Assembly: GCA_016181465.1 (NCBI GenBank)
Contig: JACOZG010000001.1
Location: 1-39,084 of the forward strand
DNA length: 39,084 nucleotides
Reading direction: 5' to 3'
Source: Candidatus Vogelbacteria bacterium
GTDB taxonomy: Bacteria > Patescibacteriota > Minisyncoccia > Phycocordibacterales > JACOZG01
Every line of letters starts with the position of its first letter. The first letter of the stretch is position 1. Under the pieces are notes generated by a model, which was given only the letters and a program-made list of their open reading frames with translations, ran no database searches and was not told the origin of the DNA. The position numbers and the translations under genes are program-made. Positions 25,329 through 34,022 of this stretch are shown one piece after another.

Positions 25329-26716
25329 CGAGAATCAATTTTTAGTTTTAATTCTTTGAGTTGCTCGGGGGTGACGGCGGCCGGCGCGCCCATCAAGAGA
25401 TCCCGGCCCTCGCCGGTCTTAGGGAAAGCGATGACTTCGCGGATGTTCGGCTCGCCAGCCAGAATGCTAACCAACCGATCGAGTCCCCAGGCGATCCCGC
25501 CGTGCGGCGGCGCGCCTCGGGCCAAAGCTTGGAGCAGGTGCCCGAAGTTCCGGGCAATGGCGGCGGCGTCATAGCCCAAAATTCGAAAAACCGCCCGCAG
25601 GGCTTCCGGCCGGTGATTGCGGATACTGCCGCCGCCGATCTCTGACCCGTTCAAAACAATATCGTATTGACTGGTGATAATCTCGCCGATTTTCTCCCCT
25701 TTCAATAGTTGCTCCATGAATTCCGGTTTTGGCGCGGAAAACGGATTATGGGTAAAGGTCCAAGCGCCGGTTTCGGTTTTTTCAAAAAACGGAAAATCAG
25801 TAATCCAGCAAAAAGCCAGAGTCTGGCTGTCATTTTTGTTCGGCCGCAAATCCGGACGATCACTGCCGTATTCATCCATCGCTTCACGATAAGTCAGACG
25901 CGGAAAGGGCGTTTGTAAAATCTTTTTTCCCGGCAATAATTCTTTGACCAAAGCGATGAGCAAGGTCTCGTTCAAAATCATCACTTCCTCCTGTTCGACG
26001 AACGCCATTTCCAAATCAAGCTGGGTAAATTCCGGTTGACGATCGCCGCGGGTGTCTTCATCGCGGAAACAGCGCGCGATCTGAAAATATTTTTCCACGC
26101 CGGCGACCATCAAGAGTTGCTTGTACTGCTGGGGCGACTGCGGCAGGGCGTAAAACTGCCCGGGTTGGAGCCGCGACGGCACCAGGTAATCCCGCGCGCC
26201 CTCGGGCGTGGTTTGAGAAAGAATCGGCGTTTCCACTTCGATGAACCCTCTCTCCGACAGATAATCGCGGATAAATTTGACCAAGCGATGACGGAAATGA
26301 AGATTTTGCTGGAGGCGTGGTCGGCGGAGATCGAGATAGCGGTACTCGAGACGAATTTCTTCAGCGAGCTCGCGGCCGTCAGTCTGAAGATCAAACGGCG
26401 GCGTTTCGGCCTGATTTAAAATCTTAATCTCTCCAACTTCAACCTCGAGGTCGCCGTTGGCGATTTCAGAATTAACCATCTTCTCCGGCCGCTTCTTGAT
26501 CTGGCCAATGACCTCAATCACCCACTCCGGCCGCAATTTGTCGGCGGTTTCGTGAACCGGCCCGGGACCGACCACCAACTGGACCTTGCCCGACCCGTCG
26601 CGGAGATCAAAAAAAATCAGTTGGCCGTGATCCCGCCGCACATCCACCCACCCGGCGAGAGTCACCGTCTCACCAATCCGGTTTTTTAAATCCTCAATCC
26701 TGGTCCGGTTTTGCAT
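25325..26716 (-). CDS. aspS: Aspartyl-tRNA synthetase lacking the GAD insertion
   Basis: GWVDVRRDHGQLIFFDLRDGSG; FRDEDTRGDRQPEFTQLDLEM; RPDLR directly followed by PNKNDSQTLAFCWITDFPFFE; GLDRLVSILAG. Confidence 0.93.
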   Translation of the reverse strand: MQNRTRIEDLKNRIGETVTLAGWVDVRRDHGQLIFFDLRDGSGKVQLVVGPGPVHETADKLRPEWVIEVIGQIKKRPEKMVNSEIANGDLEVEVGEIKILNQAETPPFDLQTDGRELAEEIRLEYRYLDLRRPRLQQNLHFRHRLVKFIRDYLSERGFIEVETPILSQTTPEGARDYLVPSRLQPGQFYALPQSPQQYKQLLMVAGVEKYFQIARCFRDEDTRGDRQPEFTQLDLEMAFVEQEEVMILNETLLIALVKELLPGKKILQTPFPRLTYREAMDEYGSDRPDLRPNKNDSQTLAFCWITDFPFFEKTETGAWTFTHNPFSAPKPEFMEQLLKGEKIGEIITSQYDIVLNGSEIGGGSIRNHRPEALRAVFRILGYDAAAIARNFGHLLQALARGAPPHGGIAWGLDRLVSILAGEPNIREVIAFPKTGEGRDLLMGAPAAVTPEQLKELKLKIDSR

Positions 26717-26731
26717 AAATAAAGTTTAACA

Positions 26732-28117
26732 CTATTTTGCTGGTTTTTCTATCAATTCTTCAACCTTTCTTTTGGCTTCCTCTAGCAATTGTTTCGCCTG
26801 CTTCTGCGCCTCGTGCGATTCACGCACCAGCTCCGCTATTCTTTGCTGGGTATCTTTTCTAACGATTGGAATTTTAAATTTTCTCAAGTTTTTTGCGTAG
26901 ATATATGGCTGTGCAAGGCCGCTTTTATCTCTCTCTGCTTGCATTCTTCCAACTACAGAGTTCAAACAAAAACCTAGAAAAATAGGATCAATTTTTGTCG
27001 CATCGGCCCTAATCAAATTTATGAAACTTCCAATTGCAATATCTTCGCTTTCCAAATAATTATGACAATACCCCAAATTAGCACCGACGGAATAATATAA
27101 AATATCGTTTTTCTTTACCAAATATGGCTTGTTCTTCTTTTCTTCAAAAAAAGATTTCGATACCCTTGGTTCATTATCAGCGGTCAAAAAGGAATAATCT
27201 ATTGATTTATCGCCGATCCATTTTTGAGAAAAAAATCTTACCTCCCCGTTTTCTGAATACGGAGGTTGAACACCGTTATTTATAAAGGTGGTCAAATCTT
27301 CCAAAAATTTCCACCCGATGGAATACTTTTCAATCTTTTCAATAACATCCTGAAATTTCGGCTGGAAGTATTCTGCGTCCATTCTGCTCGCCTTTTTGAC
27401 TTTGGACAGATTCACAACATTCCACAATTCCCCGCCTGCCTCGAAATCTTCCAATCCCAACTTCCCCAAAAGCACCTTTTCTGCTTGAGAGTAAAAATCT
27501 TCCGCTTTTCCCCTTTCCTGAAAAGCATCTGCCGCAATTTTGTCTACCTCTTGTATTTGCGCTACATTTGGACATGGAACAACAAAGGTCTTTATTTTGT
27601 CTATAAACAAATTGAGTTGCACATTGCCAGTAGACTCACGCACAGATTGAAATCTGCCGTACTTACTGTTCAAGAAGGTAGATAAAAAGTATGGGGAAAT
27701 AAGTTGATTGTTATGCAATCGGATTATTCCAACATGACGGTCAGCGTTTGCTGGAAGCATTGATTGGTCCACAACCGCGGCATTTCCTATCGTTCCAACT
27801 GATGACAAAAGTACATCTCCAATTTTTAGCGCTGTTCGTTTATTAACATTGTGTTGCTTTTCGGACATAAATTGTTCAACGCTTTCAAAATAGTTATCTT
27901 TAGGAGCTTGCGCAGAAAAACACCTGATGTTGCTGTCAGGATCATAATCAATAGATGCATGTATACCATCGGTAATAAATGCTAATTCGTCCAACAATTT
28001 TATTTTTTGTTTTCTTAACTTTTCGTTCAACAGAAGATACTCTGGCTGGTAATATTCCGCATCCAGCCGCTTCGCGCCTTCGAGTTGAGATTTTTGGATT
28101 GTTGAAAAAACAGCCAT
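26732..28117 (-). CDS. hsdS: Type I-like specificity subunit HsdS (two target-recognition domains)
   Basis: Two repeats of [KxDAEYxQP...helical spacer]; DIYYSVG / DVLLSSVGTIG. Confidence 0.9.
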   Translation of the reverse strand: MAVFSTIQKSQLEGAKRLDAEYYQPEYLLLNEKLRKQKIKLLDELAFITDGIHASIDYDPDSNIRCFSAQAPKDNYFESVEQFMSEKQHNVNKRTALKIGDVLLSSVGTIGNAAVVDQSMLPANADRHVGIIRLHNNQLISPYFLSTFLNSKYGRFQSVRESTGNVQLNLFIDKIKTFVVPCPNVAQIQEVDKIAADAFQERGKAEDFYSQAEKVLLGKLGLEDFEAGGELWNVVNLSKVKKASRMDAEYFQPKFQDVIEKIEKYSIGWKFLEDLTTFINNGVQPPYSENGEVRFFSQKWIGDKSIDYSFLTADNEPRVSKSFFEEKKNKPYLVKKNDILYYSVGANLGYCHNYLESEDIAIGSFINLIRADATKIDPIFLGFCLNSVVGRMQAERDKSGLAQPYIYAKNLRKFKIPIVRKDTQQRIAELVRESHEAQKQAKQLLEEAKRKVEELIEKPAK

Positions 28118-28119
28118 GG

Positions 28120-28755
28120 TTAATGGAGGTCGTCGGAAATCTGAATAAGCCCTGCTTTTAGTAAAATCTTTGTTGTGTTTTGTATAACGCTATAAATCAC
28201 CTTAACATTCATATCGGCTTTGGCCGTGGTATCAATTGATTCTCCATAAAAATGCGCGGGAGTGTGACGATAATTTCTCAAAAAACTTTTCATTTCTTTG
28301 ATCCTGTCCTTAACGTCTCGTTTCTCGTAAGTTGTCAACTTAGCTGTGGCATCCGCCTTCTTCTCAAGTTCCTTCAGCAACTTATCAACGTGTTTATCAA
28401 TTTTCTCTTCATCAAAATAATAAGCTCCTGCTGTATCGTTGTTTCCTGAAGACGGTAAAGCTAAGTCTTTGGCAACCTGAAAAAGAAAACCTTCTAGCGC
28501 TTTATATGCAGGCGCGGTCGCAAACGAATAATCATTAAAATATAGATCTCCTCGGTCGCGCAAAACTTTGTGGATACACATGGAATCCATAAGGTGGTTT
28601 AGTACTTTCTCGCTCAGGTAGAAAAGGACCGTTTGATCGAAAGTGCTGTCAAGACTGTCTCTCTGCTGATGGCCGCGAGCCCTTCCGAACACTTCCTCTT
28701 GGCTCCAATCTTTGCCAGATGGCAAGCGCTGATTCAATCGATAATATTTACTCAT
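28120..28755 (-). CDS. Putative HEPN-like protein embedded in an RM operon
   Basis: Helical protein; RNYRHTPAH fits the HEPN RX4H motif. Confidence 0.5.
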   Translation of the reverse strand: MSKYYRLNQRLPSGKDWSQEEVFGRARGHQQRDSLDSTFDQTVLFYLSEKVLNHLMDSMCIHKVLRDRGDLYFNDYSFATAPAYKALEGFLFQVAKDLALPSSGNNDTAGAYYFDEEKIDKHVDKLLKELEKKADATAKLTTYEKRDVKDRIKEMKSFLRNYRHTPAHFYGESIDTTAKADMNVKVIYSVIQNTTKILLKAGLIQISDDLH

Positions 28756-29306
28756 ACAGTTATTAGTTTTGCTCCATCTTCCACTATTTTTTGATCGATC
28801 TGCGTGACGAGTCCCAAGTCTTGAGCCGCTACTGAACCTAGCACAGCTCCACCGCGCATCAATTTTTGGATTTCCTCGATTTCCTTTTTACATGTTTCTG
28901 CTATAACTTTCGCAATATTTTGTCTATCGATCCGCAGTCCTTCGACCCACTCAACCAATGTTGTCTCCGATAAATTGAGGGGTTGGGAAGTATTTCTAGA
29001 GATATCGTGAATTATGAATCTAGCATTAGGTACACTGATTCTTTTAGTACCCGCGCAAAAAATTACCGCAGCTATGGAGTCTACACTACCGAAATTTACG
29101 GTTTCTATTTCTTCCACCGGAATACCTTTAAGGTAGTTAAAAACACTCAAGCCAGGGTCCACAAATCCTCCAGGAGAAGAGACTAGAATGCGGAAACGCT
29201 TTACACCTTCTCGAAATTCTCTTTCAACACACTGAATCAACGCTTCGGCGGACTGATTGTCCACCTGCTTCATAAAACGAATGGTGGTTTTTTGATTCGC
29301 GGGCAT
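28752..29306 (-). CDS. ClpP-like SDH serine protease
   Basis: VSSPGGFVDPGLSVFNYL; NFGSVDSIAAVIFCAGTKRISVPNARFIIHDI matches the ClpP Ser and His blocks; start at MPANQKTT. Confidence 0.75.
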   Translation of the reverse strand: MPANQKTTIRFMKQVDNQSAEALIQCVEREFREGVKRFRILVSSPGGFVDPGLSVFNYLKGIPVEEIETVNFGSVDSIAAVIFCAGTKRISVPNARFIIHDISRNTSQPLNLSETTLVEWVEGLRIDRQNIAKVIAETCKKEIEEIQKLMRGGAVLGSVAAQDLGLVTQIDQKIVEDGAKLITV

Positions 29307-29313
29307 ATGACGT

Positions 29314-31266
29314 TTAGAGATTAAGTTTCTGTTCCTTTGCAAACTTCGCGAAGCCTTCTGCGATGGCGTCGAGGTCGTGGTCGAGCACTTTGCGACCTTT
29401 GCCGTCATGAACGTAATTTCCGTTTCGATCCTTTTTGTAGACATAATCTCCGGAATTATCTTTACCACCTTTTTTCGACACGGCCATAAAAATTGGATAG
29501 TCGACTTGTGATTCACCAGCCTCCTTCCCCCATTTTTGCAAGAACAGGACGCTGGTCTTTACGCCGGCGTGAGGTTTAAAAGTATTTCCATGCAATCCGA
29601 CTACAGCTAAAATTCTAGCTTTATCAAATAAATAATCTCGAATGTATTCTGCTTGTGTGTTATTCAAAATACCTTGCGGCAAAACAATCGCCATTCGCCC
29701 GCCGGGTCGAAGCATATCAAGTGCCCGTTCAATAAAAAGAATATGCCGCTCGACATTATTGCGGAGCTTACCGCTTTCCTTTTTTGCCAACTCATACTGA
29801 CGCAAAAGTCCTTGTTCCGGATTTTCCCCGGCAAAGGGCGGATTGGTCAACAGAATATCAAAATTCAGATGCCGATAGGTCAGATAATTTTCTTTATCGC
29901 TCTCGTTATTATCAAGAGTTTGCAGTAAAGATTTAAGCGCCACACGCGCCTCCTCGGCCTCCGTGCCCGTCCACTCCCGAGCGTCCAGTGAATCCCGCTT
30001 GAAAATGTGGTGCTTGCCGTCGCCGGCAATAAGCATGAGCGCCTGCGATATCCGGCGCATATTGTTATCAAAGTCAGTACCGAAAAGGTGTTTGGCCGCA
30101 TAGGCCTTTTTTGCTGGCTCGCTTTTAAGAAAATGATCCCAAACATGATACATCGTATGAAGCAGGAATCCGCCGGAGCCGCAGGCGGGATCTATCACAT
30201 ACTCGTCTTCTTTCGGACCGAGCATTTTAACGCACATTTTAACAACATGGCGCGGTGTGAAATACTGACCTCTGTTTCCTCTTGAAACCTCGGTAATAAG
30301 ATGCTCAAACGCCGCGTCAATAATTTCGTATTCTCCCTGCCCCAACTCAAACAATCGAATATCTTCCATAAACGGAACACAGATGTTAAGACGAGACGCG
30401 GTGAGCTTGATGTGGTCAGAAAGCTCGAATGTATCGGGCCACTCTTTGATTGCGTCCTTAAAAAGTCCGTTAACAACTTCATAGGTTTTCTCCGGATCTT
30501 TATATCTCCTAAACAAGATCTCTTTATTTCCTCTTTTATGGATGGCTAACTGCTCATCATAGAGCTTGGCGTAAATGAGCTTGAAAATTTCCTCAAACAC
30601 ATTCTCGCCGGAACCAGCCAGCGCTAGTTCCTCTATCCGTTTTACAATCTTAATGAAATCAAATTTGGGAGTTAAATCATTCCAGGTCTTTTTAATTTCA
30701 AACAGATCGTCCACAGTCTGATCAGCCGTGGGAATCTCGCTCAACGACTCATACTCCCGCGGATATGGGCGGTACAAAATTACTTTATCTGTGCCGTTTG
30801 ACCAAACGCCAATCTCCGAACCCTCGGCGCTTAAATATGCCTTTAATTGTTCCTGCCCCTTCTTTTCGCTTGGCGCTTTGACCTCAATAATAATATACGG
30901 CGTTATCTTATCTTTTTTGTAAACAACAATATCTGCCGCCTTAGCGTGAATTTCCCGTCCGAAATGAACACTCTTTTCCGTTTCCATCCGTTCCAGTGGA
31001 TATTTATAGTGAGTATAGAGTTTATGGAGCCAAAGCTGGCGAACGATTTCTTCCGGCTTCCCTATATTTTTCTTCGCGTCAAAAACCAAACGCTTTTTGT
31101 CACTCTTCAGATCGGTAATGAAAAAGCGATTCGGTTCGTCCTCGGTGATTTTAAGTGCTGTTTCGAATACCACATTTTCAAATTCCTTGAGCCCGTAGAG
31201 CAGTTCGTTGTCCTTAAAAATTTTCCCGATTATTTCTCCAGCTTTGTTTAGTTTTTTGGTAGGCAT
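29314..31266 (-). CDS. N-6 adenine methylase (HsdM-type) with N-terminal HSDR_N / PD-(D/E)xK-like nuclease domain
   Basis: KAADIVVYKKDKITPYIIIEVKAPSEK nuclease core; DPACGSGGFLL and DILLTNPPFAG methylase motifs. Confidence 0.88.
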   Translation of the reverse strand: MPTKKLNKAGEIIGKIFKDNELLYGLKEFENVVFETALKITEDEPNRFFITDLKSDKKRLVFDAKKNIGKPEEIVRQLWLHKLYTHYKYPLERMETEKSVHFGREIHAKAADIVVYKKDKITPYIIIEVKAPSEKKGQEQLKAYLSAEGSEIGVWSNGTDKVILYRPYPREYESLSEIPTADQTVDDLFEIKKTWNDLTPKFDFIKIVKRIEELALAGSGENVFEEIFKLIYAKLYDEQLAIHKRGNKEILFRRYKDPEKTYEVVNGLFKDAIKEWPDTFELSDHIKLTASRLNICVPFMEDIRLFELGQGEYEIIDAAFEHLITEVSRGNRGQYFTPRHVVKMCVKMLGPKEDEYVIDPACGSGGFLLHTMYHVWDHFLKSEPAKKAYAAKHLFGTDFDNNMRRISQALMLIAGDGKHHIFKRDSLDAREWTGTEAEEARVALKSLLQTLDNNESDKENYLTYRHLNFDILLTNPPFAGENPEQGLLRQYELAKKESGKLRNNVERHILFIERALDMLRPGGRMAIVLPQGILNNTQAEYIRDYLFDKARILAVVGLHGNTFKPHAGVKTSVLFLQKWGKEAGESQVDYPIFMAVSKKGGKDNSGDYVYKKDRNGNYVHDGKGRKVLDHDLDAIAEGFAKFAKEQKLNL

Positions 31267-31267
31267 A

Positions 31268-31903
31268 TTATTTTATCGGTTGCCAATAATTGTTTTTAAG
31301 GATTGAAATTATTTTTCCTTTCAACTCCATCTCGTGGGTAAAAGGGATAAGTTGATATTTTGGATTTTCCGGCTTGAGATACACGTACGGCGGTTTGTCA
31401 TCGGACATAAATCGCTTGATCGTGCCTTCGTCGCCAATTTGAGCATAGACAATTTCGCCGGACACAAATTCCTTTTTAGTTTGAACCAACACCGCATCGC
31501 CATCATCAATGCCCGCATTGATCATTGAGTCGCCTGAAACTTTTAGCATAAACACTTCTTCGATTAATCTGGAAACTTCTTGAGAAACGGGTCGCCACTC
31601 GCCGGAAATTTCGATGGCTTCGGCGGGCATACCCGCCGTCGTTACGCCGAGGATTAGAACGAGCGGCGGCAAGTTAAGCAATTTGTAGCCGAGGGGCAAG
31701 ATTGCCAGAGTTCTTGCCCCCGTCTCTTTTTTAACGATTTTTAACTGCCTTAATTTTTCAAGCAGGTCCGCGACTGACTGATTGGAAGAGACACCGAGAT
31801 TCTCTCGCATTTCTGCAAAAGTTGGCGGATAGCCAGATGATTTGATAAAATCATAAATTACCCCAAGAAGTTGTTTTTGCCTTGCCGTTATTAACTTTTC
31901 CAT
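31268..31903 (-). CDS. LexA-like autoproteolytic repressor
   Basis: TARQKQLLGVIYDFIKSSGYPPTFAEMRENLGVSS HTH; TTAGMP cleavage-type site; SGDSMINAGIDDGD Ser; EGTIKRF Lys. Confidence 0.88.
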   Translation of the reverse strand: MEKLITARQKQLLGVIYDFIKSSGYPPTFAEMRENLGVSSNQSVADLLEKLRQLKIVKKETGARTLAILPLGYKLLNLPPLVLILGVTTAGMPAEAIEISGEWRPVSQEVSRLIEEVFMLKVSGDSMINAGIDDGDAVLVQTKKEFVSGEIVYAQIGDEGTIKRFMSDDKPPYVYLKPENPKYQLIPFTHEMELKGKIISILKNNYWQPIK

Positions 31904-31909
31904 ACTTCA

Positions 31910-31937
31910 ATCATACCCGACTATTTATTCGGGTCAA
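31910..31937 (-). promoter_or_regulatory. Promoter TTGACC-N16-TATGAT with operator-like palindrome ACCCGA-N8-TCGGGT (31915-31934)
   Basis: Minus strand TTGACCCGAATAAATAGTCGGGTATGAT directly upstream of the LexA-like start. Confidence 0.7.
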
Positions 31938-31972
31938 TAATCTTTAGGCCTAAATTGTGGATAAGTGACGAA

Positions 31973-32953
31973 TTACCTCAAACTTACCCCCACCGCCCGG
32001 CGCACCGTCTCCATCTTCGCGCTCGCTCGCGCTCGCGCCTTTTCACTGCCGTGGCGCAAGATTTCCACCACGCGGCCGGGGTCGGTGGCGATCCCCCGCC
32101 GCTTCTCCCGCAAGGGCGCGAGATACTCGTTCATATTATTGAATAAGATCTCTTTTGATTCACGATAGCCGATTTCGCCGTTCACATAGCGGCGCTTCAA
32201 GTCCGACAAATCTTTGGCGCTGAAAAATCGGTGCAAAGCAAAAACATTGCACTCCTCGGGATTTTTCGGCTCTTTCTCCCCTTTTGAATCAGTGACAATG
32301 CTCATCACCAATTGCTTCAATTCTCGTTCATCGGCAAAAAGCGGAATGGTGTTGCGATAACTTTTAGACATTTTTTGACCGTCAAGACCGATGACGGTTT
32401 TCACTTGATCGAAAACCAATGCTTCCGGCAATTTGAAAATCTCGCCGAAAGCGCGATTGAATTTTTCGGCCGTGTCGCGCGCGATCTCCACATGCTGTTT
32501 TTGATCAAGGCCGACGGGCACAACATCGGCATCGTAAAGCAAGATGTCCGCGGCCATGAGCAGAGGATAAGTAAAGACGCCGACATTGACCTCTTTGTTT
32601 TTCGCCAGCGCGTCTTTGTAGGCATGGGCCCGAGCTAAATACGGCATGGTCGTCAAACAATTGAAAATCCAGGCGAGTTCCGTATGCTCGGGCACGGCTG
32701 ATTGCTGAAAGATCACGACTTTTTCCGGATCAAGTCCGATCGCCAGATAATCAATCGCCACATCTAAAATATCTTGCCGTAAGACCGTAGCGTCCGCGGT
32801 GCTCGTCAGCGCGTGGTAGTCGGCAATCATAATAAACGATTCGTATTCGTCCTGGAGATCGACAAATTGTTTCAACGCGCCGAAATAATTGCCAATATGC
32901 GGTCGGCCAGTGGGCTTAACGCCGGAGAGAAGAATTTTTTGCGGATTGGACAT
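31973..32953 (-). CDS. trpS: Tryptophanyl-tRNA synthetase
   Basis: LLSGVKPTGRPHIGNYFGAL, GLDQKQHVEIARD, KMSKSYRN. Confidence 0.95.
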   Translation of the reverse strand: MSNPQKILLSGVKPTGRPHIGNYFGALKQFVDLQDEYESFIMIADYHALTSTADATVLRQDILDVAIDYLAIGLDPEKVVIFQQSAVPEHTELAWIFNCLTTMPYLARAHAYKDALAKNKEVNVGVFTYPLLMAADILLYDADVVPVGLDQKQHVEIARDTAEKFNRAFGEIFKLPEALVFDQVKTVIGLDGQKMSKSYRNTIPLFADERELKQLVMSIVTDSKGEKEPKNPEECNVFALHRFFSAKDLSDLKRRYVNGEIGYRESKEILFNNMNEYLAPLREKRRGIATDPGRVVEILRHGSEKARARASAKMETVRRAVGVSLR

Positions 32954-32989
32954 CAACCAATCATAACAATTTAATTAGTAAATCAAAAT

Positions 32990-33018
32990 TTGACAGATTA
33001 TTGAGTTTCTGCTAGCAT
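32990..33018 (+). promoter_or_regulatory. Sigma70-like promoter TTGACA-N17-TAGCAT
   Basis: Upstream of the PEP-CTERM gene. Confidence 0.6.
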
Positions 33019-33028
33019 TACATATAGT

Positions 33029-33100
33029 TGCTTAACCATTGTGGTTAAGCCCTGCCTGGCGGCAGGCAGGCGTTTTTTGGCCCTTTGTCAAAGGAGACAA
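33029..33100 (+). promoter_or_regulatory. Structured leader: three consecutive hairpins, one terminator-like, one covering the SD
   Basis: GCTTAACCA-TTG-TGGTTAAGC; CCTGCCTG-GCGG-CAGGCAGG-cg-TTTTTT; CTTTGTC-AAAGGA-GACAAAG. Confidence 0.6.
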
Positions 33101-33104
33101 AGCA

Positions 33105-33840
33105 ATGAAGTGGAAGAAAACATTGGGAGTGGCGGTTGTGGTGGCGATGGTCGGGTGGTGGGGATCGGCCAAGGCCGGTCCGGTGGTGGATCAACATTAG
33201 CGAGTCGAGCAGTTTCACCAACAGCTCTCCAACGCAAGGGCAAGCCCAAGGGAGCTTCGGCGGTCAGTTCGTGGCCACCGACTTGCAGTCTTCGTTGTCG
33301 ATTTGGTTGAATCCAGATCCGCAACCCGGAAACCTCGGGCAGTTCAGCTTCTCAAGCTCGGCCAACGGATTTATCCCAGAACCGGGTCAGAACTTGGACG
33401 CGTTCCTCAACAACCAACTCAATACGAACAGCTCGCTTCGGATTAACCAGGTGACAACAGAACCAAGCCCGGACGGCGATTACATCAATTACATTTTCAA
33501 TCCGGAGCTCTCCCTGTACGGCAACGGCAGTTCGAAGTTGTACCAATTCCCGGACACACCGCCGCTTTGGAGCAACTTCTACAGTAACGTTTACGTTGAA
33601 GGCGGAATGGTGACTAACATCTCGACTGACATCGAGCGCAACATCTGGTCCGGGGACGGCGCGCCACCGCCGTGGTTGAGCGATCTGCGCCTCAACTTCT
33701 ACGCGAGCGGCGTGATTACGGCGGGAAACTTTACCATCGTCCCCGAGCCGGCATCACTAGCGCTCTTGAGCGCTGGTGGAGTCGCGATGATCTACCGCAA
33801 ACGTCGTCTCTCGCGCCTCCGACTCAACCCGATCGGCTAA
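33105..33840 (+). pseudogene. PEP-CTERM sorting-signal secreted protein, split by a frameshift near 33180-33200
   Basis: Frame 1 MKWKKTLGVAVVVAMVGWWGSAKAGPVVDQH*, then a +1 frame ORF ending VPEPASLALLSAGGVAMIYRKRR. Confidence 0.75.
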
Positions 33841-33877
33841 TCGGCCAATTGGTCTGATTCGCCGCCGCGGAACTCTC

Positions 33878-33934
33878 CCGCCGTCAATTGTGCAACACTC
33901 GGTGTTGAACACAGTTGACGGCGGTTTTTGTTTC
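33878..33934 (+). terminator. Intrinsic terminator of the PEP-CTERM gene
   Basis: CCGCCGTCAA...TTGACGGCGG long hairpin then TTTTTGTTT. Confidence 0.8.
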
Positions 33935-34022
33935 TATGAGGTAGTATTGCGGAAAAAGTTCTTGTCTCTTATCCTTCTTTTAGAGTTGATTAACCCTGGT
34001 CCTTTTGTAAAGGAGACTTCCA

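Noticed and set aside
25465-25490. CTAACCAACCGATCG in aspS resembles a half-site of the palindromic repeat
   Set aside because: It encodes the conserved GLDRLVSILAG segment of AspRS and lacks the inverted partner; likely coincidence
29314-31266. Classical Type I restriction system
   Set aside because: No HsdR helicase/translocase gene in the window; the methylase carries its own nuclease-like N-terminus
32312-32638. ORF antisense to trpS
   Set aside because: Shadow ORF within a conserved synthetase
33105-33200. Programmed +1 frameshift like prfB at CAT-TAG
   Set aside because: No internal SD-like stimulator at the right spacing and poor P-site re-pairing; indel or mutation is more likely
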